64,000 nucleotides of DNA from Edwardsiella hoshinae NBRC 105699 = ATCC 33379 (GCF_000474215.1 NZ_BAUC01000017.1:1-64000); one strand, 5' to 3'. Counted from the first letter of the stretch, positions 29,292-39,700 are shown. The notes: generated from the sequence alone by a model not told the origin. Translations and numbers: made by a program.

Positions 29292-30689
29292 ATGAAAAGG
29301 TTACAACATGATCTCAATGCGTTAGTCAATCGCGGCTTGGATCGTCACCTCTGCCTGGCGGTGACGGGGCTGAGCCGTAGCGGCAAGACAGCCTTCATCA
29401 CCTCGTTGGTGAACCAGTTGTTGCACGTCCATAGTGGGGCGCGTCTGCCGCTGTTTTCCGCCCAGCGTGAGGAGCGTCTCTTGGGCGTGAAGCGGGTTCC
29501 ACAGCGTGAGTTAGGGGTGGCTCGCTTTACCTATGACGAGGGGATGGCGCAACTGTATGGGGAGCCGCCGGACTGGCCGACGCCGACACGTGGGATCAGC
29601 GAGATCCGCCTGGCACTACGTTACCGCAGCCGCGAGTCCTTGCTGCGTCACTTCAAAGAGACCTCGACGCTCTACCTGGAGATCATCGATTATCCCGGTG
29701 AATGGTTGCTCGACTTGCCGATGCTCGATCTGGATTATCTGAGCTGGTCGCGCCAAATGAACGGCCTGTTGCAGGGGGAGCGGCGGACGTTGGCCGAGCC
29801 TTTCTTACGCCTGTGCGCCGCCTGTGATCCCCATGCCCCAGCCGATGAGCGCCAACTGGCGGCTATCGCCCAGGCTTATACCGACTACCTGATCCAGTGT
29901 AAGCGGCAAGGGCTGCACTTTATTCAGCCTGGCCGTTTCGTATTGCCGGGCGATATGGCCGGGGCGCCGGCGCTGCAATTCTTTCCTTGGCCTGCGCTGG
30001 ATGAGGCGAACGAATCGCGCCTGGCCCGCGCTGAACGCCACAGTAACCTTGGCATGTTGCGTCAGCGTTACGATTACTATTGCCGTGAGGTGGTGAAGGG
30101 GTTTTATCGTCAGCACTTTGCGCGCTTCGACCGTCAGATCGTGCTGGTGGACTGTCTGCAACCGCTGAACAGCGGGCCGCAGGCGTTTAATGACATGCGT
30201 CTGGCGCTGAATCAGTTGATGCAGAGTTTTCATTACGGCAAGCGTACTCTCTATCGTCGCCTGTTCGCGCCTTGCATCGATCGGCTGATGTTTGCTGCCA
30301 GCAAGGCCGATCATATCACCGCCGATCAACATGCCAACCTGGTATCGCTGTTGCAACAGTTGGTACAGGACGCCTGGCAGAATGCGGCTTTTGAGGGGAT
30401 CACCATGGATTGCGCCGCTATCGCGGCGATCCAAGCGACCCAGAGCGGGAGGGTACAGCATCAGGGGCAGAGTATCCCGGCGCTACGCGGCGAGCGCTTG
30501 CGCGATGGCGCGCCGCTGACGGTCTATCCGGGGGAGGTGCCGGCGCGTTTGCCGCAGGCAACGTTCTGGCAGCAGCAGGGGTTCTGTTTCGAGCAGTTCC
30601 GCCCGCAGCGGATGACGGTGGACACGCCATTACCGCATATCCGGATGGACAGTGTGATGGAATTCTTATTGGGAGATAAATTACGGTGA
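29292..30689 (+). CDS. ycjX: YcjX, P-loop GTPase-like psp-regulon protein
   Basis: YcjX belongs to the DUF463 family of P-loop NTPases and is transcribed with psp genes in enterobacteria, but its cellular role is not settled. The 465-residue product equals the E. coli length. The P-loop reads [10 protein letters not shown] near residues 28-37 and a Walker B-like IIDYPGEW follows. The ATG at 29292 has a perfect AAGGAGA. The GTG at 29277 lies before that site and is less likely. It overlaps ycjF by 4 bases. Confidence 0.95.
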   Translation: MKRLQHDLNALVNRGLDRHLCLAVTGLSRSGKTAFITSLVNQLLHVHSGARLPLFSAQREERLLGVKRVPQRELGVARFTYDEGMAQLYGEPPDWPTPTRGISEIRLALRYRSRESLLRHFKETSTLYLEIIDYPGEWLLDLPMLDLDYLSWSRQMNGLLQGERRTLAEPFLRLCAACDPHAPADERQLAAIAQAYTDYLIQCKRQGLHFIQPGRFVLPGDMAGAPALQFFPWPALDEANESRLARAERHSNLGMLRQRYDYYCREVVKGFYRQHFARFDRQIVLVDCLQPLNSGPQAFNDMRLALNQLMQSFHYGKRTLYRRLFAPCIDRLMFAASKADHITADQHANLVSLLQQLVQDAWQNAAFEGITMDCAAIAAIQATQSGRVQHQGQSIPALRGERLRDGAPLTVYPGEVPARLPQATFWQQQGFCFEQFRPQRMTVDTPLPHIRMDSVMEFLLGDKLR

Positions 30690-31753
30690 GCGATCCGATT
30701 AAAGGCCGCATCGATTTCGCTGTCGATCTCAGCGCGGAGCCGAACCCGTCGGTGCGTCCCGGCGTCGCCTTCGACGGGCAACAGGCCGAGGCGTTTACCC
30801 CGGCAGCGATGGCGGAGGTGGAGACGGAGCAGGAGGAGGGACGTCTGGAGGGGATGGTCAGCGTGGCGCTGCGCCCGCGCCGTAGCCTGTGGCGGCGTAT
30901 CGCCGGCGCTGGGCTGGCGCTATTCGGCCTCAGCGTATTGGCCCAGGGCGGACACTGGCTCTACCAGGCTTGGATCGATCAGGATTGGATCGCCCTTGGC
31001 GGCTGCCTGGCGGGGGGGATGATCGTACTGGCTGGCGCTGGCGCGACGTTGAGTGAATGGCGCCATCTTTATCGCCTGCGCCAGCGCGCCGAGGAGCGAG
31101 AATTGGCCGGCGAATTGCTGCACAGTCACGCCGTCGGCCAGGGACGGGCGTTCTGTGAACGCTTGCTACGTCAAGCCGGGTTAGATCACAGTCATCCGGC
31201 GGTACAGCGCTGGCGGGCTGCCTTGCACGAAACGCACAGCGACCGCGAGGTGGTGGCGCTGTACGCGACACTGGTGCAGCCGGTTCTCGACCGTCAGGCG
31301 CGCCGGGAGATCAGTCGCTATGCCGCCGAGTCGACGCTGATGATCGCCGTCAGCCCGCTGGCGCTGGTGGATATGGCCTTTATCGCCTGGCGTAACCTTC
31401 GCCTGATCAACCGCATCGCCGCACTGTATGGTATTGAGCTGGGCTACTATAGCCGTCTGCGTCTGTTCCGTCTGGTGCTGCTGAATATCGCCTTTGCCGG
31501 CGCCTCGGAGTTGGTGCGTGAGGTGGGGATGGACTGGGTCTCTCAAGATCTGGCGGCACGGCTATCGGCGCGCGCCGCCCAAGGGATCGGGGCCGGGCTA
31601 CTGACGGCGCGCCTGGGGATCAAGGCGATGGAGCTGTGTCGGCCATTGCCTTGGCTCGACGACGATCGTCCACGTCTGGGCGACTTCCGGCGCGAGTTGC
31701 TGGCGCAGTTGCGTCGCACTCTGCCATCGCGCCAGGAGAACGATCCGGCATAA
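30686..31753 (+). CDS. ycjF: YcjF, UPF0283 inner-membrane protein
   Basis: YcjF is a membrane protein of unknown function that is always found with YcjX. The 355-residue protein (E. coli 353) has a soluble N-terminus, two membrane segments at about residues 69-118 and a C-terminal domain with further hydrophobic stretches. It starts with GTG overlapping the ycjX stop (GTGA), so the two are translated together. In E. coli ycjXF also directly precede tyrR. Here sseA intervenes. Confidence 0.94.
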   Translation: MSDPIKGRIDFAVDLSAEPNPSVRPGVAFDGQQAEAFTPAAMAEVETEQEEGRLEGMVSVALRPRRSLWRRIAGAGLALFGLSVLAQGGHWLYQAWIDQDWIALGGCLAGGMIVLAGAGATLSEWRHLYRLRQRAEERELAGELLHSHAVGQGRAFCERLLRQAGLDHSHPAVQRWRAALHETHSDREVVALYATLVQPVLDRQARREISRYAAESTLMIAVSPLALVDMAFIAWRNLRLINRIAALYGIELGYYSRLRLFRLVLLNIAFAGASELVREVGMDWVSQDLAARLSARAAQGIGAGLLTARLGIKAMELCRPLPWLDDDRPRLGDFRRELLAQLRRTLPSRQENDPA

Positions 31754-31762
31754 CGCCAGGCC

Positions 31763-31806
31763 GCCGCCGCGTGACGCCCGCCTGTCGGCGTGGGGAGCGC
31801 GGCGGC
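31763..31806. terminator. Nested hairpin between convergent ycjF and sseA
   Basis: GCCGCCGCG (31763-31771) pairs with CGCGGCGGC (31798-31806), and an inner GACGCC/GGCGT stem can form within the loop. The location between convergent genes suggests a bidirectional terminator without a strong T-tract. Confidence 0.5.
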
Positions 31807-31812
31807 TTATAG

Positions 31813-32658
31813 TTACACTGTCACTTCTAGCGGAAGGCTGGCGTCGGCTCCCCATTCGCTCCAGGCGCCGTCATACAGCGCCGTCTCGTCAATCCCCAAT
31901 GCCGCCAGCGCTAACAGCAGCACCGCCGCCGTGACTCCAGAGCCACAACTGGCGATGATCGGGCGCGTCAAATCGAGGCCAGCCTGGTGAAATAAGGCGC
32001 GCAGCTCATCGGGCGTCTTCAGTGCGCCGTCACGCACTACCGTTTCCCAAGGAAGATTATGGCTGCCGGGAATATGGCCGCTGCGTAGGCCGGGACGAGG
32101 CTCCGGCGCCCGCCCTTGGAAGCGGGCGGCGGCGCGCGCATCGACGATTTGGCGCTGTCCGCTGCGCACCGCCTGCAAGACCTGAGCGGCACTACACAGG
32201 CGACGCGTATCCAGGCGGGCGCAGAACGCTCCGGGCTCGCTGGCACTCATCTCCCCTTGGCCGAGGGGCAATCCCAAACGCTGCCAAGCGGCTAGCCCGC
32301 CGGCGAGCAGGGAGACACGGGGCGCGCCGAAGACACGCAGCATCCACCAGGCGCGTGGGGCGCTGAAGAGACTACCATCGTCGTAGATCACCAGATGGTT
32401 GTCGCGCCGAATACCTAAGGCCTGCATCGCGGCGGCGAAGTCGGCGGCATCGGGCAGCATGTGGGGCAGGGGACTGCGCGCATCGGAGAGCGCCTCGATA
32501 TCGAAACGACGGGCATGAGGCAGGTGTTGTGCGCGAAATTGTGCGGCCAGATCGCCCGCTTGTCCGGGCGGCAGTAGACGGGCATCAAGCAGTTGCAGAT
32601 CCGCGTCCGCCAGGTGGGCGGCTAACCACTCAGGGGGGACAAACAGAGATGGCGACAT
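31813..32658 (-). CDS. sseA: SseA, 3-mercaptopyruvate sulfurtransferase
   Basis: SseA transfers sulfur from 3-mercaptopyruvate to thiols or cyanide in the cytoplasm. The 281-residue protein has two rhodanese domains. The second carries the active loop CGSGVT with catalytic Cys238, the same residue number as in E. coli, and the glycine-serine loop that distinguishes mercaptopyruvate from thiosulfate sulfurtransferases. The start ATG at 32658 is divergent from tyrR. It may feed sulfur metabolism together with the phs and sdaA functions further along, but nothing links them directly. Confidence 0.95.
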   Translation of the reverse strand: MSPSLFVPPEWLAAHLADADLQLLDARLLPPGQAGDLAAQFRAQHLPHARRFDIEALSDARSPLPHMLPDAADFAAAMQALGIRRDNHLVIYDDGSLFSAPRAWWMLRVFGAPRVSLLAGGLAAWQRLGLPLGQGEMSASEPGAFCARLDTRRLCSAAQVLQAVRSGQRQIVDARAAARFQGRAPEPRPGLRSGHIPGSHNLPWETVVRDGALKTPDELRALFHQAGLDLTRPIIASCGSGVTAAVLLLALAALGIDETALYDGAWSEWGADASLPLEVTV

Positions 32659-33051
32659 AAGGGCTCCTGAAGATGAGAAGGATGGGCAATGGTATAGCGC
32701 AAAGGCGCGTCGAAGGGTAGTCGCTAGGGCATAGATAGATGCAGGGCGTATGCCATGTTTACATTATGTTCTGCTAAAATGTATGATAAATCTATGCTAA
32801 GATACTGTACGCGTTGGCTTACGCTCACCGCGGCGCGCCGTTGCAGACGGTGCGCGGGAAGTGAGGCAGTCGGCGTATGCCAAGCGGATGATCTGGCCTG
32901 TGAAAAACGATCAGATGGCTGGCGTATAACAGAAATGTCTGTAAACTTTATGTGACAGATTGTTACTTCAGCCGCTGTGCTGGTGGTTTGGATAAGCAAC
33001 GGCTGTTTTTTCGCGTATACACGCAGCATAAGCAGAGTAGGATCAAAACTA
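32659..33051. other. Divergent sseA/tyrR intergenic region
   Basis: This 390-base region should hold both promoters. An AT-rich patch with several -10-like sequences lies at 32755-32810. TGTAAA-N6-GTGACA at 32940-32957 resembles a weak TyrR box (TGTAAA-N6-TTTACA) with two mismatches in the right half, which would fit TyrR autoregulation. No gene is evident. Confidence 0.45.
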
Positions 33052-34644
33052 ATGCGTCTGGAAGTTTTTTGTGAAGACCGTATCGGTCTAACGCGCGAAC
33101 TGCTGGATCTCCTCGCCGCACGCAGCATCGACTTGCGTGGCATCGAGATCGATACCATCGGGCGGATCTACCTCAACTTTACCGAGCTGGATTTCGAGAT
33201 CTTTCGCCAGCTTATGGCCGAGATCCGTCGCATCAACGGGGTAACGGATGTACGCACCGTGCCCTTTATGCCCTCCGAGCGTGAGCACCGCGCCATGTGG
33301 GCGCTGTTGGAGTCGTTGCCGGAGCCGGTCTTTTCCATCGATATGAAAGGGAAGGTCGAGCTGGCTAACAAGGCGGCACTGTCCTTGTTTGCTACCAGCG
33401 AAGAGAAGATTTGTCATCAGACGGCGGCGACGCTGATCGGCGGCTACAATTTTCTGCGTTGGCTGGAGGATGACGATGTCGCACCACACAGCGAGAAGGT
33501 GGTGATCCGCGGTCAGGATTACCTGATGGATATCATGCCGATCTACCTAGACGACAGCAAACAGGCGCACCGTACCCCGGTCGGTGCGGTGGTGGTGCTG
33601 AAGTCAGCGGTGCGCATGGGACGCCAGCTACAGAACTTGGCGGTGAACGATAACAGCGAGTTCGACCATATCATCGGCATCAGCCCGAAGATGCGTCTGC
33701 TGCTGGAGCAGGCACGCAAGCTGGCGATGCTGGATGCCCCGTTGCTGCTGGTCGGCGAGACTGGCACCGGCAAAGATGTCTTAGCCCGCGCCTGCCATCT
33801 GCGCAGTCCGCGCGGCAAGAAGCCTTTCTTGGCGCTGAATTGTGCCGCCCTGCCCGACGAGGTGGCAGAGAGTGAACTGTTCGGCCACGCCGCCGGCGCC
33901 TATCCCAATGCATTGGAGGGCAAGAAGGGGTTTTTCGAGCAGGCTAACGGCGGCACCGTGCTGCTGGATGAGATCGGTGAGATGTCGCCGCGCATGCAGA
34001 CTAAGCTGCTGCGTTTCCTTAACGACGGCACTTTCCGGCGTGTCGGCGAAGAGCATGAGGTGCGAGTCGATGTGCGGGTGATCTGTGCCACTCAGAAGAA
34101 CCTGATCGATCTGGTACAACGCGGCCAGTTCCGCGAGGATCTCTATTACCGTCTCAATGTGCTGACCCTGAACCTGCCGCCGTTGCGTGAACGAGTGCAG
34201 GACATCATGCCGTTGACCGAGCTGTTTGTGTCGCGCTTCGCCGATGAGCAGGGGATGCCGCGTCCCAAGCTGGCGCCTGAGTTAAGCGCCTTCCTCAGCC
34301 AGTATGGCTGGCCGGGCAACGTACGCCAGTTAAAGAACGCCATCTACCGCGCCTTGACACAGCTACAGGGCTACGAGCTCCGTCCGCAGGACATCGTGCT
34401 GCCGGAGTTTGAGGCAGAGATGGCGCTGGGCGATGAGGTGCTGGATGGCTCGTTGGATGAGATCTGCAAGCGTTTCGAACGTTCGGTGCTGACGCGACTG
34501 TATCGCAACTATCCGAGCACCCGGAAGCTGGCTAAGCGGCTCGGCGTCTCGCATACCGCGATCGCCAATAAGCTGCGTGAATATGGCCTGAGTAGCCGCC
34601 GGCAGACAGAGCGTGAAACCCACAACCAGAGCGCATCGCGTTAA
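33052..34644 (+). CDS. tyrR: TyrR, aromatic amino-acid transcriptional regulator
   Basis: TyrR represses or activates aromatic amino-acid synthesis and transport genes in response to tyrosine, phenylalanine and tryptophan. The 530-residue protein (E. coli 513) has an N-terminal ACT domain (MRLEVFCEDRIGLTREL), a PAS domain near 80-190 and an AAA+ core with Walker A GETGTGKD. GHAAGAYPNA replaces the sigma-54 GAFTGA loop, as is typical of TyrR. A C-terminal helix-turn-helix reads STRKLAKRLGVSHTAIANK. The ATG at 33052 matches the known N-terminus. A longer frame begins at 32977 without support. Confidence 0.97.
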   Translation: MRLEVFCEDRIGLTRELLDLLAARSIDLRGIEIDTIGRIYLNFTELDFEIFRQLMAEIRRINGVTDVRTVPFMPSEREHRAMWALLESLPEPVFSIDMKGKVELANKAALSLFATSEEKICHQTAATLIGGYNFLRWLEDDDVAPHSEKVVIRGQDYLMDIMPIYLDDSKQAHRTPVGAVVVLKSAVRMGRQLQNLAVNDNSEFDHIIGISPKMRLLLEQARKLAMLDAPLLLVGETGTGKDVLARACHLRSPRGKKPFLALNCAALPDEVAESELFGHAAGAYPNALEGKKGFFEQANGGTVLLDEIGEMSPRMQTKLLRFLNDGTFRRVGEEHEVRVDVRVICATQKNLIDLVQRGQFREDLYYRLNVLTLNLPPLRERVQDIMPLTELFVSRFADEQGMPRPKLAPELSAFLSQYGWPGNVRQLKNAIYRALTQLQGYELRPQDIVLPEFEAEMALGDEVLDGSLDEICKRFERSVLTRLYRNYPSTRKLAKRLGVSHTAIANKLREYGLSSRRQTERETHNQSASR

Positions 34645-34664
34645 GCACCGCGTTCATCATTATT

Positions 34665-34688
34665 ACAGGGCGGCATGGGCCGCCCTGT
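34665..34688. terminator. Bidirectional terminator between tyrR and tpx
   Basis: ACAGGGCGGC and GCCGCCCTGT make a 10-bp stem with an ATGG loop between convergent genes. Short T-containing flanks lie on both sides. Confidence 0.7.
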
Positions 34689-34703
34689 CTTCACTTAGCC
34701 CGT

Positions 34704-35207
34704 TTAACGCAATAGCGCCAAGGCCGCCTCGTAATCCGGCTCGTCGGCAATCTCGCTCACCAGCTGGCTATGGATGACTCGGTTATCCCCATCTAAGACC
34801 AGCACCGCCCGCGCCGTCAGTCCGGTTAACGGCCCCTCGGCGATCGCCACGCCATACGCCTGCTTGAATTGCGCGCCCCGTAGGGTGGAGAGGGTGATCA
34901 CATTGTTCAACCCCTCGGCACCGCAAAAGCGGGCCTGGGCGAAAGGCAGGTCGGCAGAAATACACAGTACCACGCTGTTGTCGGCCTCGGCGGCCAATTG
35001 GTTGAAGCGCCGGACCGAGGTAGCACAGACACCGGTATCAATACTGGGGAAGATGTTCAGGATCTTACGCTGTTGGCCGAAGCTGGCTAGGGTAATGTCC
35101 TGTAACTCCTTGTTGACCAGGGAGAACGCGGGAGCCTGCTCGCCAGGCTGCGGGAAATGCCCATCCAGTTTGATCGGTGTACCACGGAATAAAACAGTTT
35201 GCGTCAT
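34704..35207 (-). CDS. tpx: Thiol peroxidase Tpx
   Basis: Tpx is an atypical two-cysteine peroxiredoxin that reduces hydrogen and alkyl hydroperoxides using thioredoxin. The 167-residue product has the peroxidatic Cys61 in DTGVCATS and the resolving Cys95 in ARFCGAEG, plus Cys82, all at the E. coli positions. It faces tyrR, as in E. coli. In many enterobacteria Tpx is annotated as periplasmic, but no signal peptide is present here. Confidence 0.97.
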   Translation of the reverse strand: MTQTVLFRGTPIKLDGHFPQPGEQAPAFSLVNKELQDITLASFGQQRKILNIFPSIDTGVCATSVRRFNQLAAEADNSVVLCISADLPFAQARFCGAEGLNNVITLSTLRGAQFKQAYGVAIAEGPLTGLTARAVLVLDGDNRVIHSQLVSEIADEPDYEAALALLR

Positions 35208-36167
35208 GCTCGCTCCCCTTGTGTTTATGTTTTGTTAAAAACAAGTTTCAGTGTACGTCAATGACTGCGTCAGGGGTAGCGCCCTCGGCAGTATGCTTCG
35301 CGCCGACACGCGGCGAAATAGCGACAATAACGCGTGGCGACGGGCATCTCATTTAGACCAAGTATAGCTTGCCATGTCAGGGCGCGGTGTCGCCGGTCAT
35401 CGCGTGCCATCGTGACAAGGAGGGCACGATAGGGCATGCATTTGCCACGGTGTCGTACCGTCTTAGCGCGTGATAGGCGTCGCGCAGCGGGGAGGCACCG
35501 GCCTACGCGTCAGAGGCGAGGCGGGTTAAATCGGGGCGGCAAAATGGAGCGGCATCCTTACCTTGAGGAAGCAAGCCGTCAACTGCACTTTATCCGGTAC
35601 GCTCTCGATGGGCCTAGGGGAAGGGAACACATCATTTTTTCTGTAGACTTTCAGGTTATTTCTGGTCAATGCGGCGCGCGACCGTCTGAATAATTGAACG
35701 ATTGTCATGCTAATTATAATAATTCATTTAAAAAAGTATATTTATTGTATTTTCCTTTAATTGTTCCCCCCTGCGGCTCTCCGCTTCCTAGAAAAAACAC
35801 CTATTAATTTCCTTAATTGCATTATTCAGCGGGAAAAAAATGTTATGACCTCCGTGGAAATAGTCAATTGGCTGGCAAGCGAGTAAAAGCAAGACTTTTG
35901 TCGCAGGCCTGATCCTAGGGCATGATGCGCCCATCATGGCTAATTCACGCGGCGACCTGGGCCAAGCCAGGCGCTGGCGGCGCAGAGTGTGCGCGGGTCA
36001 TCTTTTGCCAATCGTTTGAAAACAAATGTAAACTTAAAGTTTGTCGCAAGAAAACTAGGCACAATAGATTGCCATTAAGTAAGCAAGTATTAATACTTGT
36101 GTCATACGGCGTGGCGCCGGCTACCGTCACGGCGCCGTTGACTCATTGAATTGTTCAGGAACCCAGC
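35208..36167. other. 960-base gene-poor region between tpx and ldtE
   Basis: Apart from the tpx promoter at one end and the ldtE promoter at the other, I see no supported gene. An open frame at 35436-35693 has a poor arginine-rich translation and no ribosome-binding site. The part at 35690-35850 is markedly AT-rich. A palindrome near 36084 is listed separately. Confidence 0.5.
36069..36099 (+). promoter_or_regulatory. Candidate ldtE promoter overlapped by a 16-bp palindrome
   Basis: TTGCCA (36069-36074) and AATACT (36092-36097) are 17 bases apart. The perfect palindrome CAAGTATTAATACTTG (36084-36099) covers the -10 box, where a dimeric repressor could act. I do not recognise the regulator. 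Confidence 0.5.
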
Positions 36168-37182
36168 ATGAAGAGACGCGCATTAACCGCAATCAGCCTG
36201 ATGTTGTCGCTATGGATGGCGGCAGGGAGCACCGCGCAAGCGGCCGATTATCCCCTGCCTGCGCCGGGTAGCCGGCTGATCGGTGAGAACTTTACCTATA
36301 CCGTTCCCCAAGATGGTAAGCCGCTGGAGTCGACTGCCGCGCGCTTTCAGATTGGGTTGCTGGGAATGATGGAGGCCAATCCCGGCGTCGATCCTTTTCT
36401 GCCTAAGGCGGGCAGCGAGTTGATCATTCCGGCGCAAATGCTGCTGCCGGACGCGCCGCGCGAAGGGATCGTCATCAACCTGGCCGAGCTGCGCCTGTTC
36501 TACTATCCGCCGGGTGGGGAGCGGGTCGAAGTCTATCCGATCGGCATCGGTCAGTTGGGGCGTAACACGCCGGAGATGGTGACCCGGGTGTCACAGCATA
36601 TCAAGGATCCAACCTGGACGCCGACCGCCAATATTCGCCGTCACTATCGCCAACAGGGCATCACTCTGCCGGCGGTGATGCCGGCCCGGGCCGGATAACC
36701 CGATGGGGCGTTATGCGCTGCGCCTGGCGGCGCAAGGCGGGGTCTATCTGATCCATGGCACCAATGCCGATTTTGGTATTGGCATGCGCGTTAGCTCCGG
36801 TTGCATTCGCTTACGACCTGACGACATCGAAGCGTTGTTCCGCAGCGTTCCGGCCAACACCCGAGTGCAGATAGTCAATCAGCCGGTGAAGGTTGCGATT
36901 GAGCCTGATGGCAAGCGTTATGTCGAGGTACATCAACCGTTATCGCGCACCGAGCGTGATGATCCGCAGACCATGCCGATCGCGCTCAGCCAGTCGCAGG
37001 CTGCTTTCGTCGCCAGCCCCTTGACAGATCGCGCCGCTTTCGCGCAGGCGATGCAGCGCCGCTCCGGTATGCCAGTGCTGGTGAGCTATGCGGCTAGCGT
37101 TACCCCGGCGGTGCTCTCCCGCTCTCCGTCGGCGGCACCGATCAGCGCGGCACAGCCAGAAACAGCGCCAGCAGCGCGTTAA
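36168..37182 (+). pseudogene. ldtE: L,D-transpeptidase LdtE (YnhG), split by a +1 frameshift
   Basis: LdtE is a periplasmic YkuD-family enzyme that forms meso-DAP cross-links in peptidoglycan. The first part (36168-36698, 176 residues) has a signal peptide, a LysM-like region and the block VINLAELRLFYYPPGGERVEVYPIGIGQ. It then stops after MPARAG. The second part (36703-37182) continues the same protein in another frame, including HGTN and the catalytic SSGCIRL. Removing one C from the run at 36685-36687 restores MPAGPDNPMGRYAL, which matches intact LdtE. The active-site cysteine is therefore out of frame. A sequencing error is the alternative. Confidence 0.9.
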
Positions 37183-37210
37183 ATCGCTGTAGCGGCGAGA
37201 ATGATGAGAT

Positions 37211-37236
37211 AGGGGAGGGTAACCGCCCCTTTTTTT
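37211..37236 (+). terminator. Terminator after ldtE
   Basis: AGGGG and CCCCT flank a short inner GG/CC stem, and seven T follow. The element lies 28 bases after the end of the ldtE second part. Confidence 0.75.
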
Positions 37237-37294
37237 GTCGGCGCTGGTAGCGCAGCGCAGGGCGCGTTAACGCCAAAGGGCGACACCAGGCAAT

Positions 37295-37323
37295 AAAAAA
37301 GGCGCACCGAAGTGCGCCTTTTT
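37295..37323 (-). terminator. Terminator of lpp
   Basis: GGCGCAC and GTGCGCC pair around a CGAA loop (TTCG on the lpp strand). A-runs and T-runs flank it on both sides, so it works for lpp and could also stop read-through from ldtE. Confidence 0.9.
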
Positions 37324-37341
37324 CGCTCAGCTCAAGAAATC

Positions 37342-37578
37342 TTATTTCTTGTAAGCGTGAGCCATGTTGTCCAGACGCTGGTTAGCGCGAGCTGCGTCGT
37401 CTTTAGCAGCCTGAACGTCAGCGCGCATTGCGTTCACGTCAGAAGACAGCTGGTCAACTTTGGTGTTCAGGGTCTGAACGTCAGAAGACAGCTGATCGAT
37501 TTTCGCGTTAGAAGAGCAGCCAGCCAGCAGAGTAGAACCCAGGATAACGGCGCCCAGTACCAGTTTAGTACGATTCAT
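37342..37578 (-). CDS. lpp: Braun (murein) lipoprotein Lpp
   Basis: Lpp is the abundant outer-membrane lipoprotein that tethers the outer membrane to peptidoglycan. The 78-residue precursor has a lipoprotein signal ending in LLAGC (Cys21) and a mature trimeric coiled coil with heptads such as [21 protein letters not shown]. The C-terminal lysine needed for attachment to diaminopimelate is present (AYKK). The gene is flanked by ldtE and pykF exactly as in E. coli. Confidence 0.98.
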   Translation of the reverse strand: MNRTKLVLGAVILGSTLLAGCSSNAKIDQLSSDVQTLNTKVDQLSSDVNAMRADVQAAKDDAARANQRLDNMAHAYKK

Positions 37579-37640
37579 TATAAAACCCTCTAGATTGAGT
37601 TAATCTCCATGTAGCGTTACAAGTATTACACAAACCATTT
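37579..37640 (-). promoter_or_regulatory. lpp promoter and conserved leader
   Basis: The leader read on the minus strand (CTACATGGAGATTAACTCAA and AATCTAGAGGG) is nearly the same as in E. coli lpp and contains the strong ribosome-binding site. The -10 box TAATACT lies at 37622-37628, and transcription should start near 37615. Confidence 0.85.
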
Positions 37641-37830
37641 TCTAAAGAGAATAAATTTTTCATGCCAGAGCGGTTTATTTTGATCGTTCGCTCAAAGAAC
37701 CACCTTGTTTTGCGGGAAGGTTAAAAAAGGGAGACAAAACAGGTCGCTTCTATTGGATTCTTCTTATTTCGCTATTCAGTTAATTCTATTAATAATATCA
37801 ATTCAAGAGATAAAAATGTTGTACTCGGAT

Positions 37831-37855
37831 AAAAAAAGCGCCGCAGTGCGGCGCT
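37831..37855 (-). terminator. Rho-independent terminator of pykF
   Basis: AGCGCCGC pairs with GCGGCGCT around a 3-base AGT loop. A run of seven A on the plus strand gives the T-tract for minus-strand transcription, 24 bases after the pykF stop. Confidence 0.9.
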
Positions 37856-37878
37856 TGAAATTAATTATTTTTGTGCTA

Positions 37879-39291
37879 TTACAGCACGTGGACAGAGGCG
37901 GTGTTGGTGGTGCCGCTCGGTACCAGCGCGCCGGATACCATTACCACCACGTCGCCTTTCTGAGCCAGGCCGCTTTCCAGCGCGGCCTCTTTACCGATAC
38001 GGTAGAAGTCGTCGGTAGAGGCGATCTCTTTTACCATCATCGGAATGACGCCCTTGCTCAGGATCAGTTGACGCGCGGTCACCGGATTGGTGGTTAGCGC
38101 CAGGATCATCGCGTCCGGGAAGTACTTACGCACCGCCTTGGCAGACTTGCCGCCGGCGGTTGCGACGACGATCAGCGGGGCATCCAGTTTCTCGGCGGTT
38201 TCGACCGCGCCGCGGCAGACGGCTTCGGTGATGCGCAGCTTGCGTGAGTCGTGCAGGGTATCGATGCGGCTTTGCATGACGCGGTCGGTGCGCTCACAGA
38301 TGGTGGCCATGATGCTGACGGCTTCCAGCGGGTATTTACCCTTGGCGCTCTCGCCAGACAGCATGACTGCGTCGGTGCCATCCAGGATGGCGTTGGCAAC
38401 GTCACCGGCTTCCGCACGCGTCGGGCGCGGGTTCTTGATCATGGAATCCAGCATCTGGGTCGCGGTGATAACCACTTTACGCGCCCGGTTGCATTTCTCG
38501 ATCATCATCTTCTGCGCGAAGATCACTTCTTCTACCGGGATTTCGACACCCAAGTCGCCACGCGCAACCATGATGCCGTCAGAGGCTTCCAGGATCTCGT
38601 CAAAGTTATTCAGGCCTTCTTGGTTTTCGATCTTGGAGATGATCTGGATCTGCTCGCCACCGTGGGCTTTCAGATGTTCACGGATCTCCAGCACGTCGGC
38701 GCGCTTACGGATGAACGAGGCGGCGACGAAGTCAACACCTTGCTCACAACCGAAGACCAGGTCACGCTTGTCTTTTTCGGCCAGTGCCGGCAGTTGGATG
38801 GAGACGCCCGGCAGGTTGACGCCCTTGTTTTCGCCCAGGTCGCCATTGTTCAGAACTTTACAGACGACGCTGCTCTCGGTGACATCGATCACCTCCATCC
38901 CGATCAGACCATCGTCGACCAGCACGGTGTTACCGATGCGCAGGTCGGCGGCGAAGCCCGGGTAGGTGACGGCGACGCGTTCGCGGTTACCAATGACACT
39001 CTGGTCGGTGGTGAAGGTGAAGGTCTGGCCGGCAGTCAAGGAGACATCGTTGCCCCCTTCCAGTTTCATGGTGCGGATTTCCGGGCCCTTGGTGTCCAGC
39101 AGGATCGCGGCTTTCTGACCCGTCTTCTCCATGACAGCGCGCAGGTTTTTGATGCGCTGGCCGTGTTCTTCATAGTCACCGTGGGAAAAGTTCAGGCGCA
39201 TAACGTTCATGCCTGCGTTCAGCAGCTTACCCAGCATCTCTTCGGATTCGGTCTTCGGACCGATGGTGCATACGATCTTGGTCTTTTTCAT
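37879..39291 (-). CDS. pykF: Pyruvate kinase I (fructose 1,6-bisphosphate activated)
   Basis: PykF converts phosphoenolpyruvate and ADP to pyruvate and ATP at the end of glycolysis. The 470-residue protein equals E. coli PykF. It shows the substrate loop [16 protein letters not shown], the catalytic lysine segment [11 protein letters not shown], the metal-binding [12 protein letters not shown] and the effector-domain end [12 protein letters not shown]. The ATG at 39291 starts [12 protein letters not shown]. An in-frame ATG three codons upstream is unlikely. A Cra site lies about 220 bases upstream. Confidence 0.97.
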   Translation of the reverse strand: MKKTKIVCTIGPKTESEEMLGKLLNAGMNVMRLNFSHGDYEEHGQRIKNLRAVMEKTGQKAAILLDTKGPEIRTMKLEGGNDVSLTAGQTFTFTTDQSVIGNRERVAVTYPGFAADLRIGNTVLVDDGLIGMEVIDVTESSVVCKVLNNGDLGENKGVNLPGVSIQLPALAEKDKRDLVFGCEQGVDFVAASFIRKRADVLEIREHLKAHGGEQIQIISKIENQEGLNNFDEILEASDGIMVARGDLGVEIPVEEVIFAQKMMIEKCNRARKVVITATQMLDSMIKNPRPTRAEAGDVANAILDGTDAVMLSGESAKGKYPLEAVSIMATICERTDRVMQSRIDTLHDSRKLRITEAVCRGAVETAEKLDAPLIVVATAGGKSAKAVRKYFPDAMILALTTNPVTARQLILSKGVIPMMVKEIASTDDFYRIGKEAALESGLAQKGDVVVMVSGALVPSGTTNTASVHVL

Positions 39292-39700
39292 GACATTCAT
39301 TTCTGCAAGTTGTGATGGATTGGAAAACGCTTACGCTCACAGCCAGCGGCCGCGAGGACGGGGGGTAAAACAGGTGATGCGAAAATAGGACTACTAAGAA
39401 GAATAGATGGCAGCCGGGAAGCCGGGGCAAAAAGTGCATGCCCGAGGGGAGATGATAAGCGCGGAGGCCGCGTTGTAGTGTAATAGGCGCTGCGACGAAT
39501 CAAGGGCTGAAACCATTCAACAAAATTGACGCCGTCTATTATACGTATATAACCGCTAGAAAGACAACGAATTCGGATGGCGTGTGCGCAATTACGAAAA
39601 ATGACCTGCCGGATACGTTTTTTGTTGCGCAACAAAGCATGTTTTACCGAATTATTGCGCCCGTCAGACCGCCTTAGGCGCCAAGTTCGGGCGGCGGGGA
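39292..39700. other. pykF leader
   Basis: This 409-base stretch between pykF and the end of cobD carries the pykF promoter and Cra site. The AT-richer part at 39520-39660 contains no convincing gene. Confidence 0.5.
39506..39521. promoter_or_regulatory. Cra (FruR) binding site upstream of pykF
   Basis: GCTGAAACCATTCAAC matches the Cra consensus GCTGAAWCGWTTCAAC with one change. Cra represses pykF in E. coli, so a site in this leader is expected. Exact distance to the promoter is not fixed because the -35/-10 boxes are unclear. Confidence 0.7.

Noticed and set aside
35436-35693. 85-codon open frame between tpx and ldtE
   Set aside because: The arginine-rich start, absence of a ribosome-binding site and lack of a recognisable protein argue against a gene.
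38251-39315. 354-codon open frame on the plus strand opposite pykF
   Set aside because: It is antisense to pykF, rich in Asp/Val from reverse codons and has no recognisable motif.
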